Assembly (NCBI GenBank): GCA_002506665.1
Contig: DAXZ01000024.1
Coordinates: forward strand, 624 to 50,057
Reading direction: 5' to 3'
Origin: Nitrosopumilus sp. UBA526
Lineage (GTDB): Archaea; Thermoproteota; Nitrososphaeria; Nitrososphaerales; Nitrosopumilaceae
Length of the DNA: 49,434 nucleotides
A program made the position numbers and the translations under genes. The notes below the pieces were generated by a model, which saw nothing but the letters and a program-made list of their open reading frames with translations, was not told the origin of the DNA and did no database searches. Of this stretch, positions 7,696 to 17,419 are shown in pieces. Within the stretch, counting starts at the first letter, position 1. Each line of letters begins with the position of its first letter.

Positions 7696-10600
7696 CTATT
7701 TTTTCTTGCTTACTTGCATGTACAAGTCAACCGTACCACTACCTATTGGTATATTGCTTCCAACAATTACATTTTCAGTAATGCCCTTGAGCTGTTCTAC
7801 CTCGCCGCCAAGTGCGGCATGGGCTATTGTTGGAACCGTGATTTCAAATGCAGCCCTTGCAAGAACGCTGTCTTTGGTACCGGCAATTCCATGCCTGCCA
7901 ATCTGCTGCATATATCCCCGAGAGCACATTAAATCAGATACCAACATGATGTATCTGTTATCAACTTCTAGTCCCTGGTCACTTAGAGTATGGTTTAGCT
8001 CATTAATCAGTGAGTTTCTTGCAGCTTCTATTCCAAGCGTCCCTGCAATCTCAAAGACATTGTTTGTTCTGACGTTCTTTTTGTCAATTCCTTTTACTTC
8101 GAGCAGCTTTGCAATGTTTGAGCCGGTAGTCTGTATAACCCATTCATCGCCTTTCTGAACTAGTGTGACCCGCTCTATATCTGGAACGCCCTTTACTGTG
8201 GTGTTGAGTACCTTGTTTCTAATTGTGATTGTAGTTGCAGTATCAGACTCTTCAACCAAATTCAGCATTATCAGTTCTCCTGTAACTTGCATCTTGAATT
8301 TTTTGTTTGACGATAGTGCGGCCTCTACGTCTGCAATTGTGCATCCCCTGTCCCTTAGCGTCTTTGGACTGAGAACAAGCTTGATGTTTGTAGAATAGTC
8401 AGTCTCTGAATGCTCAATTAATGCACTCACCTTTGTCTGCAGTACGTTTCGTGCTACTTGGATTGCCTTTTCTTTGGATTTCTTTGACTCTTCATCAAGA
8501 TAGATATCCATGGTAGGAGTAACAGGTTTCTTTCTAGCATCTACTAGCTCGATTAGTCTTGGGAGGCCAAGGGTAACGTTTCTTTCTTTAATTCCTGCAA
8601 AGTGGAATGTTCTCAGAGTCATCTGGGTTCCGGGCTCGCCAATTGATTGTGCAGTGACAATTCCTACTGCCTGACCTGGTTCCACCTTGGCCTTGTTGTA
8701 AAGCGAGAGTCCCTTTTTGCAGACAGCATCAATACCGTCCTTGCTCAGATTAGATTTATGCAGTGCATCAATTACAAGGTCAGTAAGTCTTGGGTTGAAT
8801 GTCTTTGTGTATTTTTTGGCAAGGGTATCTATCTCGTCTTTTGTTGCCTTTTTGCCAGAGTCAATAATAGTCTGGGATTCTGCTAGTCTGCTTGCATTAA
8901 ACGCCTCACCGTGGTCGCTTTTCTGTACATCAATCCCGTCCTCGCCATAAAGAAACTGGATGATATGCCCATGAGGGTCTCGCACTGTTCCATCATACTC
9001 GAGTCTGATGTGCTCTAATGCATTAATCAGTCTGCGCTGCATGTATCCACTCTGCTGTGTCCTGACTGCAGTATCTACTAGTCCCTCACGACCGCCCATT
9101 GCATGGAAGAAGAATTCTAGTGCCGTAAGTCCCGTCCTATAGTTGGACTTTACAAAGCCGTGTGCGTCAGGATTGCTGTCATGCTCCCGATAGTGCGTTA
9201 ACGCGCGGTTGCTGTAGCCGTCATTCATTCGGTTTCCCCTTCTTGATTGTTGTCCTAGTGCACCTGCCATCTGACCCACGTTGAGTGCCGAACCCCGGGC
9301 ACCAGTTGTTGCCATTATCTTGCCGGCATTGTTATCATCAAGCGCCGCGTTTGCAGTAGAGCCTGCCTTTTCCCTGGCTTTGCCAAGCTCGTTTACAATG
9401 TAGGCCTCCAAGGCCTCTTCGGGCTTCATGCCTCTTGTAAGTTTGAGTGTTCCCTTTTTGTGCTGGTCAGTCAAGTCATCTACTGTATCATAGGTCTTTT
9501 GAATATCATCTAGAATCTGCTGGACGTGCTTTTCTGGGAGCTCAAGATCACCATAGCCATAACTAAATCCATAGTGGGTGATAAACTGCTTTACCATGAT
9601 CAGAACAGAGTTTAGAAAGTTTTTGCCTGCCGTGTTTCCATAGTCTTTTGTAATCCTATGCAGAATACTCTCAGGCTCTTCTGCACCTATCGACGTCTTG
9701 TCGATAACACCGCTTATGAGCTCACCGTTTTTGATAACAACATCCTTTGGAGGTCCGTTTGTTCCTTTGGACCACTTTGATGTAAGTACATAGTTAAAAT
9801 CATTTGGAAGAAATAGCGAAAAGAGTTGCTTTCCAGTATATGCCGGACCGTCCTTTGTCTTGATGCCGGGCTTTGGGAGGGGGTCTGCATAACCACCAAG
9901 CATTGCATAGTTTGAGAACTCTTGGACAGATAAGACTGTGTTGTCTTTGGTTAGAAGGTATGCGCCAGTTACAAAGTCTCGCAGTGCGCCAATAATTGGA
10001 CCACCATATCTTGGAGAGATAAGCTGGTCTTGAACCCTCATCAAAAGAATTGCCTCTGCCCTTGCCTCCTCACTCTGTGGAACATGAAGGTTCATCTCAT
10101 CACCGTCAAAGTCTGCGTTGTATGGCGGGCAGACAGAAGGGTGCAGCCTAAAGGTCTTGCCTGGAAGTACCTTCACATAGTGAGCCATAATGGACATTTG
10201 ATGAAGAGAGGGTTGTCTGTTAAACATTACAATATCACCGTCTGTAAGATGTCTCTCAATCAGATAGCCTATCTCAAGTGTTTCTGCTATTGTGGAGCGG
10301 TCTTCTACAAAGTCTAGTCTGATCTTGACACCGTCTGGCCTGACAATATAGTTTACGCCGGGAAATTTTTCAGGCCCGTTGAGTACCAGACTTCGCATCC
10401 TCTCAATGTTCCACGTTGTAACTATTTCAGGAATGGTCAGTTTCATGGCAACTTGTTCTGGCACACCTACCTCAGACAGGTCTAGGTTAGGATCCGGTGA
10501 GATGACTGTTCTGCTAGAAAAGTCAACTCGTTTTCCAGATAACGAGCCTCGGAATCTCCCCTCCTTTCCCTTGAGTCTCTGAGTCAGTGTCTTTAGAGGA

Positions 10601-11487
10601 CGTCCTGAACGGTGGTGTGCCTGGGGAATTCCTGATACCTCGTTATCAAAGTATGTCGTCGAGTGATACTGTAACAGGTCAACTAGGTCTTGGACAATTA
10701 ATGGCGGGGTTCCTGCCTCCTTGCTCTCCTTTAGTCTCTGATTGACCCTGATTATATCTACCATTTTGTGTGTCAGGTCATCTTCTGATCTGATGCCGGT
10801 TTCAAGAATGATAGAGGGTCTAACAGTTACCGGTGGGACAGGGAGTGCCTGTAGGATAAACCATTCCGGTCTTGCAGTTCCGGGATCATAAGATAACAGT
10901 TTTAGATCCTCGTCTTGAATTTGTGTGAATCTATCCCTGATTGTTATAGGCAGCAGTCTGTGCTCGCCTATATCGGTCTTTTCCACAAAGATGGTAGGTT
11001 TTGTAAAGACTAGCTCGTACTGTGTCTTTCCGCAGTGAGGACACTCTTTTGCCTTTTTGGCCTTTTCAATGATCTGCTCTGGAATGCGTTTCTGTGAGAT
11101 GATGGTATAAGCTGCATGTTTGTCTTTGATCTTTTTGAATGCATTTAGATCGTCTTGTGGTACCTTGAGTCTTGCACAGGAACGACACATGGACTGTAAC
11201 AGCTTGTAGATATTATCAATAAAGGCAATGTGCAGTATTGGTTCTGCAAGTTCGATATGACCAAAGTGTCCAGGACATCTTGCAGCGGTGTTTCCACAAG
11301 TGAGGCATTTTTGTCCGGGCTCTAGTGTTCCTAGTCTGCCGTCCATCAGACCCCCCTGGACTGGCATCCCGTCCTCATCATACGTCTCAGGTGCGGTAAT
11401 CTCAGCTACAGAATATTTTCTAATTTCAGTAGGTGACCATACAGAGAAACGGATTCCATCAATTGCCTTGATTGCCTGAACGGACAT
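7696..11487 (-). CDS. rpoA1: DNA-directed RNA polymerase subunit A (unsplit A'+A'')
   Basis: Largest RNAP subunit, 1263 residues. The N-terminal clamp zinc site is CLTCGNTAARCPGHFGH (61-77), and the catalytic Mg-binding NADFDGDEMN is at about 457-466. The part normally encoded by a separate A'' gene in other archaea is continuous here (trigger loop/bridge helix and TQMTLRTFHFAG around residue 950). A fused A subunit is a known Nitrososphaerota character. Starts 1 base after rpoB ends on the minus strand. Full length, no frame damage. Confidence 0.97.
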   Translation of the reverse strand: MSVQAIKAIDGIRFSVWSPTEIRKYSVAEITAPETYDEDGMPVQGGLMDGRLGTLEPGQKCLTCGNTAARCPGHFGHIELAEPILHIAFIDNIYKLLQSMCRSCARLKVPQDDLNAFKKIKDKHAAYTIISQKRIPEQIIEKAKKAKECPHCGKTQYELVFTKPTIFVEKTDIGEHRLLPITIRDRFTQIQDEDLKLLSYDPGTARPEWFILQALPVPPVTVRPSIILETGIRSEDDLTHKMVDIIRVNQRLKESKEAGTPPLIVQDLVDLLQYHSTTYFDNEVSGIPQAHHRSGRPLKTLTQRLKGKEGRFRGSLSGKRVDFSSRTVISPDPNLDLSEVGVPEQVAMKLTIPEIVTTWNIERMRSLVLNGPEKFPGVNYIVRPDGVKIRLDFVEDRSTIAETLEIGYLIERHLTDGDIVMFNRQPSLHQMSIMAHYVKVLPGKTFRLHPSVCPPYNADFDGDEMNLHVPQSEEARAEAILLMRVQDQLISPRYGGPIIGALRDFVTGAYLLTKDNTVLSVQEFSNYAMLGGYADPLPKPGIKTKDGPAYTGKQLFSLFLPNDFNYVLTSKWSKGTNGPPKDVVIKNGELISGVIDKTSIGAEEPESILHRITKDYGNTAGKNFLNSVLIMVKQFITHYGFSYGYGDLELPEKHVQQILDDIQKTYDTVDDLTDQHKKGTLKLTRGMKPEEALEAYIVNELGKAREKAGSTANAALDDNNAGKIMATTGARGSALNVGQMAGALGQQSRRGNRMNDGYSNRALTHYREHDSNPDAHGFVKSNYRTGLTALEFFFHAMGGREGLVDTAVRTQQSGYMQRRLINALEHIRLEYDGTVRDPHGHIIQFLYGEDGIDVQKSDHGEAFNASRLAESQTIIDSGKKATKDEIDTLAKKYTKTFNPRLTDLVIDALHKSNLSKDGIDAVCKKGLSLYNKAKVEPGQAVGIVTAQSIGEPGTQMTLRTFHFAGIKERNVTLGLPRLIELVDARKKPVTPTMDIYLDEESKKSKEKAIQVARNVLQTKVSALIEHSETDYSTNIKLVLSPKTLRDRGCTIADVEAALSSNKKFKMQVTGELIMLNLVEESDTATTITIRNKVLNTTVKGVPDIERVTLVQKGDEWVIQTTGSNIAKLLEVKGIDKKNVRTNNVFEIAGTLGIEAARNSLINELNHTLSDQGLEVDNRYIMLVSDLMCSRGYMQQIGRHGIAGTKDSVLARAAFEITVPTIAHAALGGEVEQLKGITENVIVGSNIPIGSGTVDLYMQVSKKK

Positions 11488-11488
11488 G

Positions 11489-14400
11489 TTAGATCTTCTC
11501 CTTGATTAGCAGTCGTGGCGCAACGTTAAGACTCTGCATCTCTTGTAACAATAGCTTGAATGCATATGCAACAGATACTGATGATACCTTGGCCTTGTCA
11601 CCACATACCCTGCAGACATATTTTCTTTGCTTGACATCATGATATGCAACGAGTCCGCATCTTTCACATACAAAGATATCAGACTTGTCAGACTCGTCTA
11701 ACAGCCTGTCCTTTAGAATCATCGAGGCGCCATATGCAATCAGACAGTCCCTCTCCATCTCACCAAATCGTAGTCCGCCGCCCCTTGCTCTTCCCTCGGT
11801 AGGCTGCTTTGTCAGCATCTGAACCTGGCCACGGGCCCTTGCATGGATTTTGTCGGCAACCATGTGATGAAGTTTCTGGTAATATACAACACCGATAAAG
11901 ACATCTACTGGAAATGATTTTCCTGTTCTTCCGTCATACATTATCTCTTTGCCGGAATACTTGAAACCGTGGGCGTCCATTACCTGCTTGACCTCGGGCA
12001 TCTTTTCGCCTACAAATGCAGAACCATCAAACCTTGTTCCACGCAGGGCAGCTGCCTTGCCACAGATAGACTCCATCATCATTCCAACTGTCATCCTTGA
12101 GGGAAATGCATGTGGATTAATTAGGACATCAGGGGACATTCCACTTGCAGTGTATGGCAGGTCTTCGGCCTTGGCCAAGATTCCAAGCACACCTTTTTGT
12201 CCATGTCTTGAGGCAAACTTGTCACCAATCTCAGGAATTCTCATGTCCCTTGCCCGAATCTTGTACATTCTTCCACCTTCACTTGACTGAGTCATAACTA
12301 CAGTGTCAATAACGCCAGATTCAGACGGCCTTACACCAACTGAGGTGTCCCGTACATATGCACCAGAGGATTCAAACTCCCTAGTCTCCTCCATGAATCT
12401 TGGAGGACTAGTCTTTCCAATCAGGATATCCCCGCCTTTTACTGTGGCCTCAGATGCAACCACGCCATCATCCTCAAGCAGTCTGTATGCACGCTCACCT
12501 TTGTAACCTCGAATGTTGTCATTGGTGTTTGGAATTGTAAAGACATCGCGTGCACCGCCCGGATACTGTTTTGATTCGGCATCATAAATTCTAAAAAAGA
12601 ATGTTCTGCCAAGACCCCTGTCAACTGATGCCTTGCTTAGTACAATTGCATCTTCGATATTATATCCGTCAAATGGCAGTACGGCAACGATACAGTTCTG
12701 TCCTGCAGGCCTGTCCTCTAGGCCTAGGAGCTTCATTGCTTTTGTATTGACAATGGGAACCTGTGGATACAACATAAAGTGCTGCCTGACGTATGTGCTG
12801 GTATTCATCATTGGTGTGGAAAATCCCAAGCTCTGTTTTGCCATGGCAGACTCGTATGTATTTCTTGGAGACTGGTTATGCTCAGGATACGGAATGATGG
12901 ATGCGCCTGCACCTAGAATTGCCGGTGGGAACACCTCTAGATGGGTGTGTTTCTTTGCGTCCTTTTCATCCAATGCAACATAACAGTTTTCTTCCTCGTT
13001 TGCATCAATCATTTCCAGGATGCCCATCCTCAAGAGATCATTCCAAGTAAGCAGTTTTGATGTGATTTTTTCCAACAGTTCGGGGGTCAGCAGTGACTTG
13101 TTGTCTCGGATAATTATTAGTGGGCGCAGTACCCTGCCGGCATTACAGTTGACATAGAGCCTCTTTGTGGAACCCTTGATCTCGGATTTGTGAAACGAGA
13201 CCCCGATGTAAGGATGAATCTTTGAGTTTCTGCGAAGTGTGCGAAGTGAGTCTGCTAGTTCTTGGCCGTCTTTGTAATATCCGATTAGCTTGCCGTCTAC
13301 AAATATTCGAGTTCCGTCCTTTTTTAGATCCTCTTTTGCATCAAAGAAATGAACGGTTCCAAGATCGTAGAGTTTCTCTATGAGTTCCTCTGGTGGTACG
13401 TTAACTGAGATGATTCCAGATAGTGCCAAGTTCTTTACCAAGCCACAGTTTGAGCCCTCTGGTGTCTCACTAGGACAGATTCTTCCAAAGTGGGTTGCGT
13501 GCAGGTCTCGTGCCTCAAAGTTAGGCTGAGTCCTGCTCAGTGGAGACTGGATTCGTCTAAGGTGGCTGATTGTAGAGAGGTAGTTTGTCCTGTCAAGCAG
13601 CTGGGTAACTCCCACCCTTCCACGCCCCCAGTTTCCAGTGGCAATGGCGTTGTTTAGTTTATCAGTAATGATTCCTGGTCGAATTGCAGCGGCAACTGCA
13701 TTGATTCCACGCTTTTGTCCAGACCTTTCTAGCTGATACTTCATGTCTCGAACCAGGTTTCTAAATGCAGTTCTAAACAGGTCTGCTAGCATCTGTCCTG
13801 CAAACTTTATCACCTTGTTTCCATAGTGGTCCTTGTCATCAGGGGTAATCCAGCCTAGCTTGAGTTCCAATAACTTGCATGTAGCTTCGCCCAAAAACTG
13901 TGCCTTTTCTTTTCTGTTTTCAGGGTGCTTTCCTAGATGAGGCAAGAGTCCCCAGTCAAGCAGAGTCTCGGCGCGTTTGATCTGAAACTCTTCTAACATT
14001 CCTGGCGCAATTCTCTTGCTGATATAGACAATGGCATCTTTTGATGTTGGAACATCCCCTGCCTTTTCAAAAGAGCCTTCTAGTTCATCTTGTATGTCAT
14101 CAACTAGTGATACTACTGATGCAATCTCCCTGTCAGATTCTAATCCAAGTGCCCTCACCAGAGTAACTACTGGAATATCAACTGGGGATCCCGGAATTCT
14201 AGCAACTATCAGACCATCATTTTTCATTACAAGTTCTAGTTTTGCCCGATACCCGACAATAGAGGAATATACCTTGGCCTTGAAGACAATGTTTCCGCTC
14301 AAGGTCTCCCTATCAACTATTATTTTGTTGTAAGAGAGATCTTCTAGTCCGACAATTACGCGCTCTGAACCATTGATGATAAAGTAGCCGCCGGGATCGT

Positions 14401-14836
14401 TTGGATCCTCGCCATACTCGATTAGTTTCTGAGAAGAAAAGTTGTGCAAGATGCATGCGTTGGATTTTGCCATGACCGGCACGTCTCCAATATGTACAAA
14501 TCGAGATTCCAAGATTTTGCCATCCTCGATAACACTGGCCTCCATCATTATAGGTGCAGAATAAGAGACATTTCGTAGTCTTGCCTCAGCAGGTGTGATG
14601 TGAGTTATGGAACCGTCGAGTTCCATCATTCTTGGTTGTTGGAGTTTTACTTTGCCAAGCTGAATCTTGTAAGGATACTCGGCGTTTTCAATATCAATCT
14701 GTCCAACTTCATTAATGATGCTTTGAAGCCCCCGCTCTAAAAATTCATCAAACGAGTTTAGGTGCTGGCGTGCTATGCCCTCACGTTTTAGTATGTCTTG
14801 AATTACTGGCCAACGTTTAGTCGAGGGGTCTGCCAT
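11489..14836 (-). CDS. rpoB: DNA-directed RNA polymerase subunit B (unsplit)
   Basis: Second-largest RNAP subunit, 1115 residues, not split into B' and B''. Landmarks in order: fork/hybrid-binding SETPEGSNCGLVKNLAL (about 455), GYNIEDAIVLSKASVDRG (about 737), EIGDKFASRHGQKG (about 850), and the clamp zinc site CERCGLVAYHDVKQRKYVC near the C-terminus. Located between rpoH and rpoA with 0-1 base gaps, so translation is probably coupled. Confidence 0.97.
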   Translation of the reverse strand: MADPSTKRWPVIQDILKREGIARQHLNSFDEFLERGLQSIINEVGQIDIENAEYPYKIQLGKVKLQQPRMMELDGSITHITPAEARLRNVSYSAPIMMEASVIEDGKILESRFVHIGDVPVMAKSNACILHNFSSQKLIEYGEDPNDPGGYFIINGSERVIVGLEDLSYNKIIVDRETLSGNIVFKAKVYSSIVGYRAKLELVMKNDGLIVARIPGSPVDIPVVTLVRALGLESDREIASVVSLVDDIQDELEGSFEKAGDVPTSKDAIVYISKRIAPGMLEEFQIKRAETLLDWGLLPHLGKHPENRKEKAQFLGEATCKLLELKLGWITPDDKDHYGNKVIKFAGQMLADLFRTAFRNLVRDMKYQLERSGQKRGINAVAAAIRPGIITDKLNNAIATGNWGRGRVGVTQLLDRTNYLSTISHLRRIQSPLSRTQPNFEARDLHATHFGRICPSETPEGSNCGLVKNLALSGIISVNVPPEELIEKLYDLGTVHFFDAKEDLKKDGTRIFVDGKLIGYYKDGQELADSLRTLRRNSKIHPYIGVSFHKSEIKGSTKRLYVNCNAGRVLRPLIIIRDNKSLLTPELLEKITSKLLTWNDLLRMGILEMIDANEEENCYVALDEKDAKKHTHLEVFPPAILGAGASIIPYPEHNQSPRNTYESAMAKQSLGFSTPMMNTSTYVRQHFMLYPQVPIVNTKAMKLLGLEDRPAGQNCIVAVLPFDGYNIEDAIVLSKASVDRGLGRTFFFRIYDAESKQYPGGARDVFTIPNTNDNIRGYKGERAYRLLEDDGVVASEATVKGGDILIGKTSPPRFMEETREFESSGAYVRDTSVGVRPSESGVIDTVVMTQSSEGGRMYKIRARDMRIPEIGDKFASRHGQKGVLGILAKAEDLPYTASGMSPDVLINPHAFPSRMTVGMMMESICGKAAALRGTRFDGSAFVGEKMPEVKQVMDAHGFKYSGKEIMYDGRTGKSFPVDVFIGVVYYQKLHHMVADKIHARARGQVQMLTKQPTEGRARGGGLRFGEMERDCLIAYGASMILKDRLLDESDKSDIFVCERCGLVAYHDVKQRKYVCRVCGDKAKVSSVSVAYAFKLLLQEMQSLNVAPRLLIKEKI

Positions 14837-15088
14837 CTAGACTTCCACCACATATCTATAATAGAGACTCTGGCCTGCAGTTGGACTTTTTCTTGTGATC
14901 TTTATCATATCTCCTGGTTTTACACCAAGTCCCAGAATCGCAGGATCATTTACAAATATTAGTGGCAACTCGACAGGCTTGCAGTTGTACTTTTTTAAGA
15001 CCTGTTCGGCCTCCTGTTTTGTAATAATTTCATGTTTTGGCACATAGATATGGTCAGGGACTAGAACCTGATTTTTCTTGGCTGCCAT
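14837..15088 (-). CDS. rpoH: DNA-directed RNA polymerase subunit H (Rpo5)
   Basis: 83 residues, the archaeal homologue of the C-terminal domain of eukaryotic RPB5. Core HEIITKQEAEQVLKKYNCKPVELPLIFVNDPAILGLGVKPGDMIKITRKSPTAG-type sequence is complete, with PxIxxxDPxxxxLGxKPGDxIkIxRxSPTAG readable. First gene of the rpoH-rpoB-rpoA operon, stop abutting rpoB start. An ATATATATTA stretch on the minus strand near 15165-15175 could be its TATA box, implying a leader of about 50-60 bases. Confidence 0.95.
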   Translation of the reverse strand: MAAKKNQVLVPDHIYVPKHEIITKQEAEQVLKKYNCKPVELPLIFVNDPAILGLGVKPGDMIKITRKSPTAGQSLYYRYVVEV

Positions 15089-15240
15089 CTAAAAAAGATC
15101 TCCACATAGAACATTAGATGTAACAGAAAAAAATACCCACAAACTGTCAAAAATTCACGCTCGGGTTAATATATATGTAATTTGGAATTTGTCAAAAAAA
15201 TCCTATCTTTTTTCTATTTTGTCAACAAATTTTTTCACAA

Positions 15241-15250
15241 CCTTAAATAG
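15241..15250 (+). promoter_or_regulatory. TATA box of the PEFG-CTERM protein gene
   Basis: CCTTAAATAG lies 20-29 bases before the ATG at 15270, the spacing of an archaeal TATA box for a nearly leaderless mRNA. It supports the ATG at 15270 over the longer open frame from 15189. Confidence 0.5.
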
Positions 15251-15269
15251 TAGAAATTCAGGCGTAAGA

Positions 15270-16115
15270 ATGATGAAAGCACAACTATTGGTGTTTGCCA
15301 TATCTGCAATCTTGGTTGCAAGTATAGGTATGACACCAGTGTTTGGCCAAAGTCCAATTGTAGTAACCACAGATAAGGAGTCTTATGCAGACGGAGATGA
15401 GATCATTATTAGTGGATCAGTTATTCAGAGCCTAGGAGGATATGAGGTAGGTATCATAGTAATGTCACCGCCACCGTTAGTAAATAGAGTTAACCTTGAT
15501 CAGGTTCCTATTGATGCAGATAAACAATTCAGCACAACAATGACGGCAGGTGGAAGTCTGATGAAGGTTGACGGAACATACACAATCAAAGTTCAATATG
15601 GTCCAAACTATACAGCAACAGCGTCATTTGAATTTGTAGGAGCCGGTGGTGGAGAAGAAGAACCAGTGTCCCCCAGTCCTACAACTGACGAGACATACTC
15701 AGTTGAGGGTACTGATGCAACAATAGGATATACCATTACGGGTGGTAAAGTACTAAGCATTGTTCCTGATGTGGAAGGACTATCACTAATAATAAAGATT
15801 GAAGCTACTGAGGACGGTTCAATTACACTTGGAATCCCCAGAGCAATACTAGATGCAAGGACTGAGGGCGGAGATGATGATACAGAGTTTTTCGTCCTAG
15901 TTGACGCTGATGAAACAGACTTTGACGAAGCAGTAACAGACATAACTAGAACACTTACCATCGAATTCCCAGCAGGCGCTGAAGAGATTGAAATAATTGG
16001 TACCTTTGTGATTCCAGAGTTTGGTACAATTGCTGCCATGATTCTAGCAGTAGCAATTATCTCAATAATTGCAATCTCTGCAAGATCTAAACTCAGCATC
16101 ATACCAAGATACTAG
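15270..16115 (+). CDS. Secreted PEFG-CTERM surface protein
   Basis: 281-residue exported protein. A signal peptide (MMKAQLLVFAISAILVASIG, cleavage probably after VFGQ) is followed by an immunoglobulin-like adhesive domain (IVVTTDKESYADGDEIIISG, about 30-125), an acidic linker (GGGEEEPVSPSPTTDE) and a second beta domain. The C-terminus has VIPEFGTIAAMILAVAIISI plus a basic RSK tail, the PEFG-CTERM sorting signal typical of ammonia-oxidizing archaea, thought to be processed by an archaeosortase-like enzyme. Such proteins are probably cell-surface or matrix components. Specific role unknown. Confidence 0.85.
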   Translation: MMKAQLLVFAISAILVASIGMTPVFGQSPIVVTTDKESYADGDEIIISGSVIQSLGGYEVGIIVMSPPPLVNRVNLDQVPIDADKQFSTTMTAGGSLMKVDGTYTIKVQYGPNYTATASFEFVGAGGGEEEPVSPSPTTDETYSVEGTDATIGYTITGGKVLSIVPDVEGLSLIIKIEATEDGSITLGIPRAILDARTEGGDDDTEFFVLVDADETDFDEAVTDITRTLTIEFPAGAEEIEIIGTFVIPEFGTIAAMILAVAIISIIAISARSKLSIIPRY

Positions 16116-16228
16116 GTTTCACTTTTTTCTATTTTTTTTATAAGACTCGAGTACTGCGCGGTAGCATGTTCATTTGTGTTATAATATTTGCATTACAGAT
16201 CTTTGAGATTTCAAGATATAATCCAAGT

Positions 16229-17374
16229 CTAGATGCCTATCTCATCTGCCTTTTGGAGGTGTTCTCTCTTTCTTTTCAATAGTGCCAGTATTCCTATGAT
16301 TGCCGCAAGCCAGATGACACTAAATGCCATGTTTGCCGGACTGACATACATGTACGGAGTTGCATCCATGATGTTTATCTTTAACAGTAATGCCCTGTCA
16401 TTAATGTCAAGCATCCCTGTGTGATATGCAGAGTTGTCCTTTGATATAGAGGATATCTCATTAACGCCGGCAAACATTGTATCTATGTTGTTTTGAATTC
16501 TAAGAAAATTAGTAGACTCTGTGGCAAATAACCATACAGGGTTTTTGGAGACGACCTGGCCTCCCGCGTCAGTAATCTCAGGCAGGTTTGCCATCACCGT
16601 ATTCAGGTCTGCCTGAATTGCCACTAGATGATCACGAATTGTATCGGGATCAGATGAAGATACGACAGCATCAAGATTCCCCCTGATTCTGTCAAGTGGA
16701 TAGATGTCTGTGTTATAGCCAGATATTGCCATGTATATGCCAAAGACAATTATTGCAAGAATGACTAGCATGGCAAATTTGTAGATACTCTTAGACATTG
16801 TTGCTTTGTTACCGTCAATGCCGGCATTATTTGAAGCTAGTCTAGACCTTACAGTTACTGCTATGATTCCCACTAGTGCAACTGCCATTATCAGCATTGC
16901 AATTGTACCAAACTCTGGTATGACATGTGATGCAGTTAACAGCCCCGTAGGGCCAGTCCAGTCTTCGCTAGATTCAGGCGGACCGATACCTAGTGAGACT
17001 ATGCCTATATCAATAGGGTTTTGGTCTGAGCCTACTGCATTTATTTGATGGGTTGCCACATATTGTACTGCATGTGCAGTCTCTGCATAAATGACCTTGC
17101 CATTTTGCACTGCTGAGATCTCATAGTTGACCTGTGGCATATTAAATCCAAGTTCTACCAGAGTTCTGTCGGATATGGCATAATCATTGATTGTTACTGT
17201 CAGTTCTTTTACTGGGTCTGATATGTCTAGTCCGGCATCAGATGCTAGACTTTGGATGAAACAGTTTGTTACACAGTCAGAGATTCCAATTGTCCTAATT
17301 ATGTTAGAATCATCGGCATATACGGTTGTGATCATCAGGGTAGACAGTACAAAGAGGTAACAGAGGGCATTCAT
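16229..17374 (-). CDS. Membrane protein: PEFG-type secreted domain fused to a domain shared with the adjacent glycosyltransferase
   Basis: 381 residues. Residues 1-20 are a signal peptide (ends TTVYA), then a small beta-rich extracellular domain. VIPEFGTIAMLIMAVALVGI with a basic stop at 151-180 is a PEFG-CTERM signal that should end the protein, but the frame continues through a linker and MSKS (193) into a second module: TM helix (about 200-219), a ~130-residue extracytoplasmic region beginning ISGYNTDIYPLDRIRGNLD, TM helix (about 350-366) and a Lys/Arg tail. This second module is nearly identical to the C-terminus of the next gene (17420-19483). It may be a genuine fusion or two genes whose stop was lost. 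Role unknown. Confidence 0.7.
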   Translation of the reverse strand: MNALCYLFVLSTLMITTVYADDSNIIRTIGISDCVTNCFIQSLASDAGLDISDPVKELTVTINDYAISDRTLVELGFNMPQVNYEISAVQNGKVIYAETAHAVQYVATHQINAVGSDQNPIDIGIVSLGIGPPESSEDWTGPTGLLTASHVIPEFGTIAMLIMAVALVGIIAVTVRSRLASNNAGIDGNKATMSKSIYKFAMLVILAIIVFGIYMAISGYNTDIYPLDRIRGNLDAVVSSSDPDTIRDHLVAIQADLNTVMANLPEITDAGGQVVSKNPVWLFATESTNFLRIQNNIDTMFAGVNEISSISKDNSAYHTGMLDINDRALLLKINIMDATPYMYVSPANMAFSVIWLAAIIGILALLKRKREHLQKADEIGI

Positions 17375-17419
17375 CAGACAGATTATCTGGCCTGATACAT
17401 AAAAACCTCACGAGTCTCA

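Noticed and set aside
10030..10317. 95-codon plus-strand frame inside rpoA
   Set aside because: Shadow of a strongly conserved RNAP gene; no independent evidence.
15189..15269. 27-codon N-terminal extension of the PEFG-CTERM protein
   Set aside because: A TATA box and a standard signal peptide starting at 15270 show the extension is upstream DNA.
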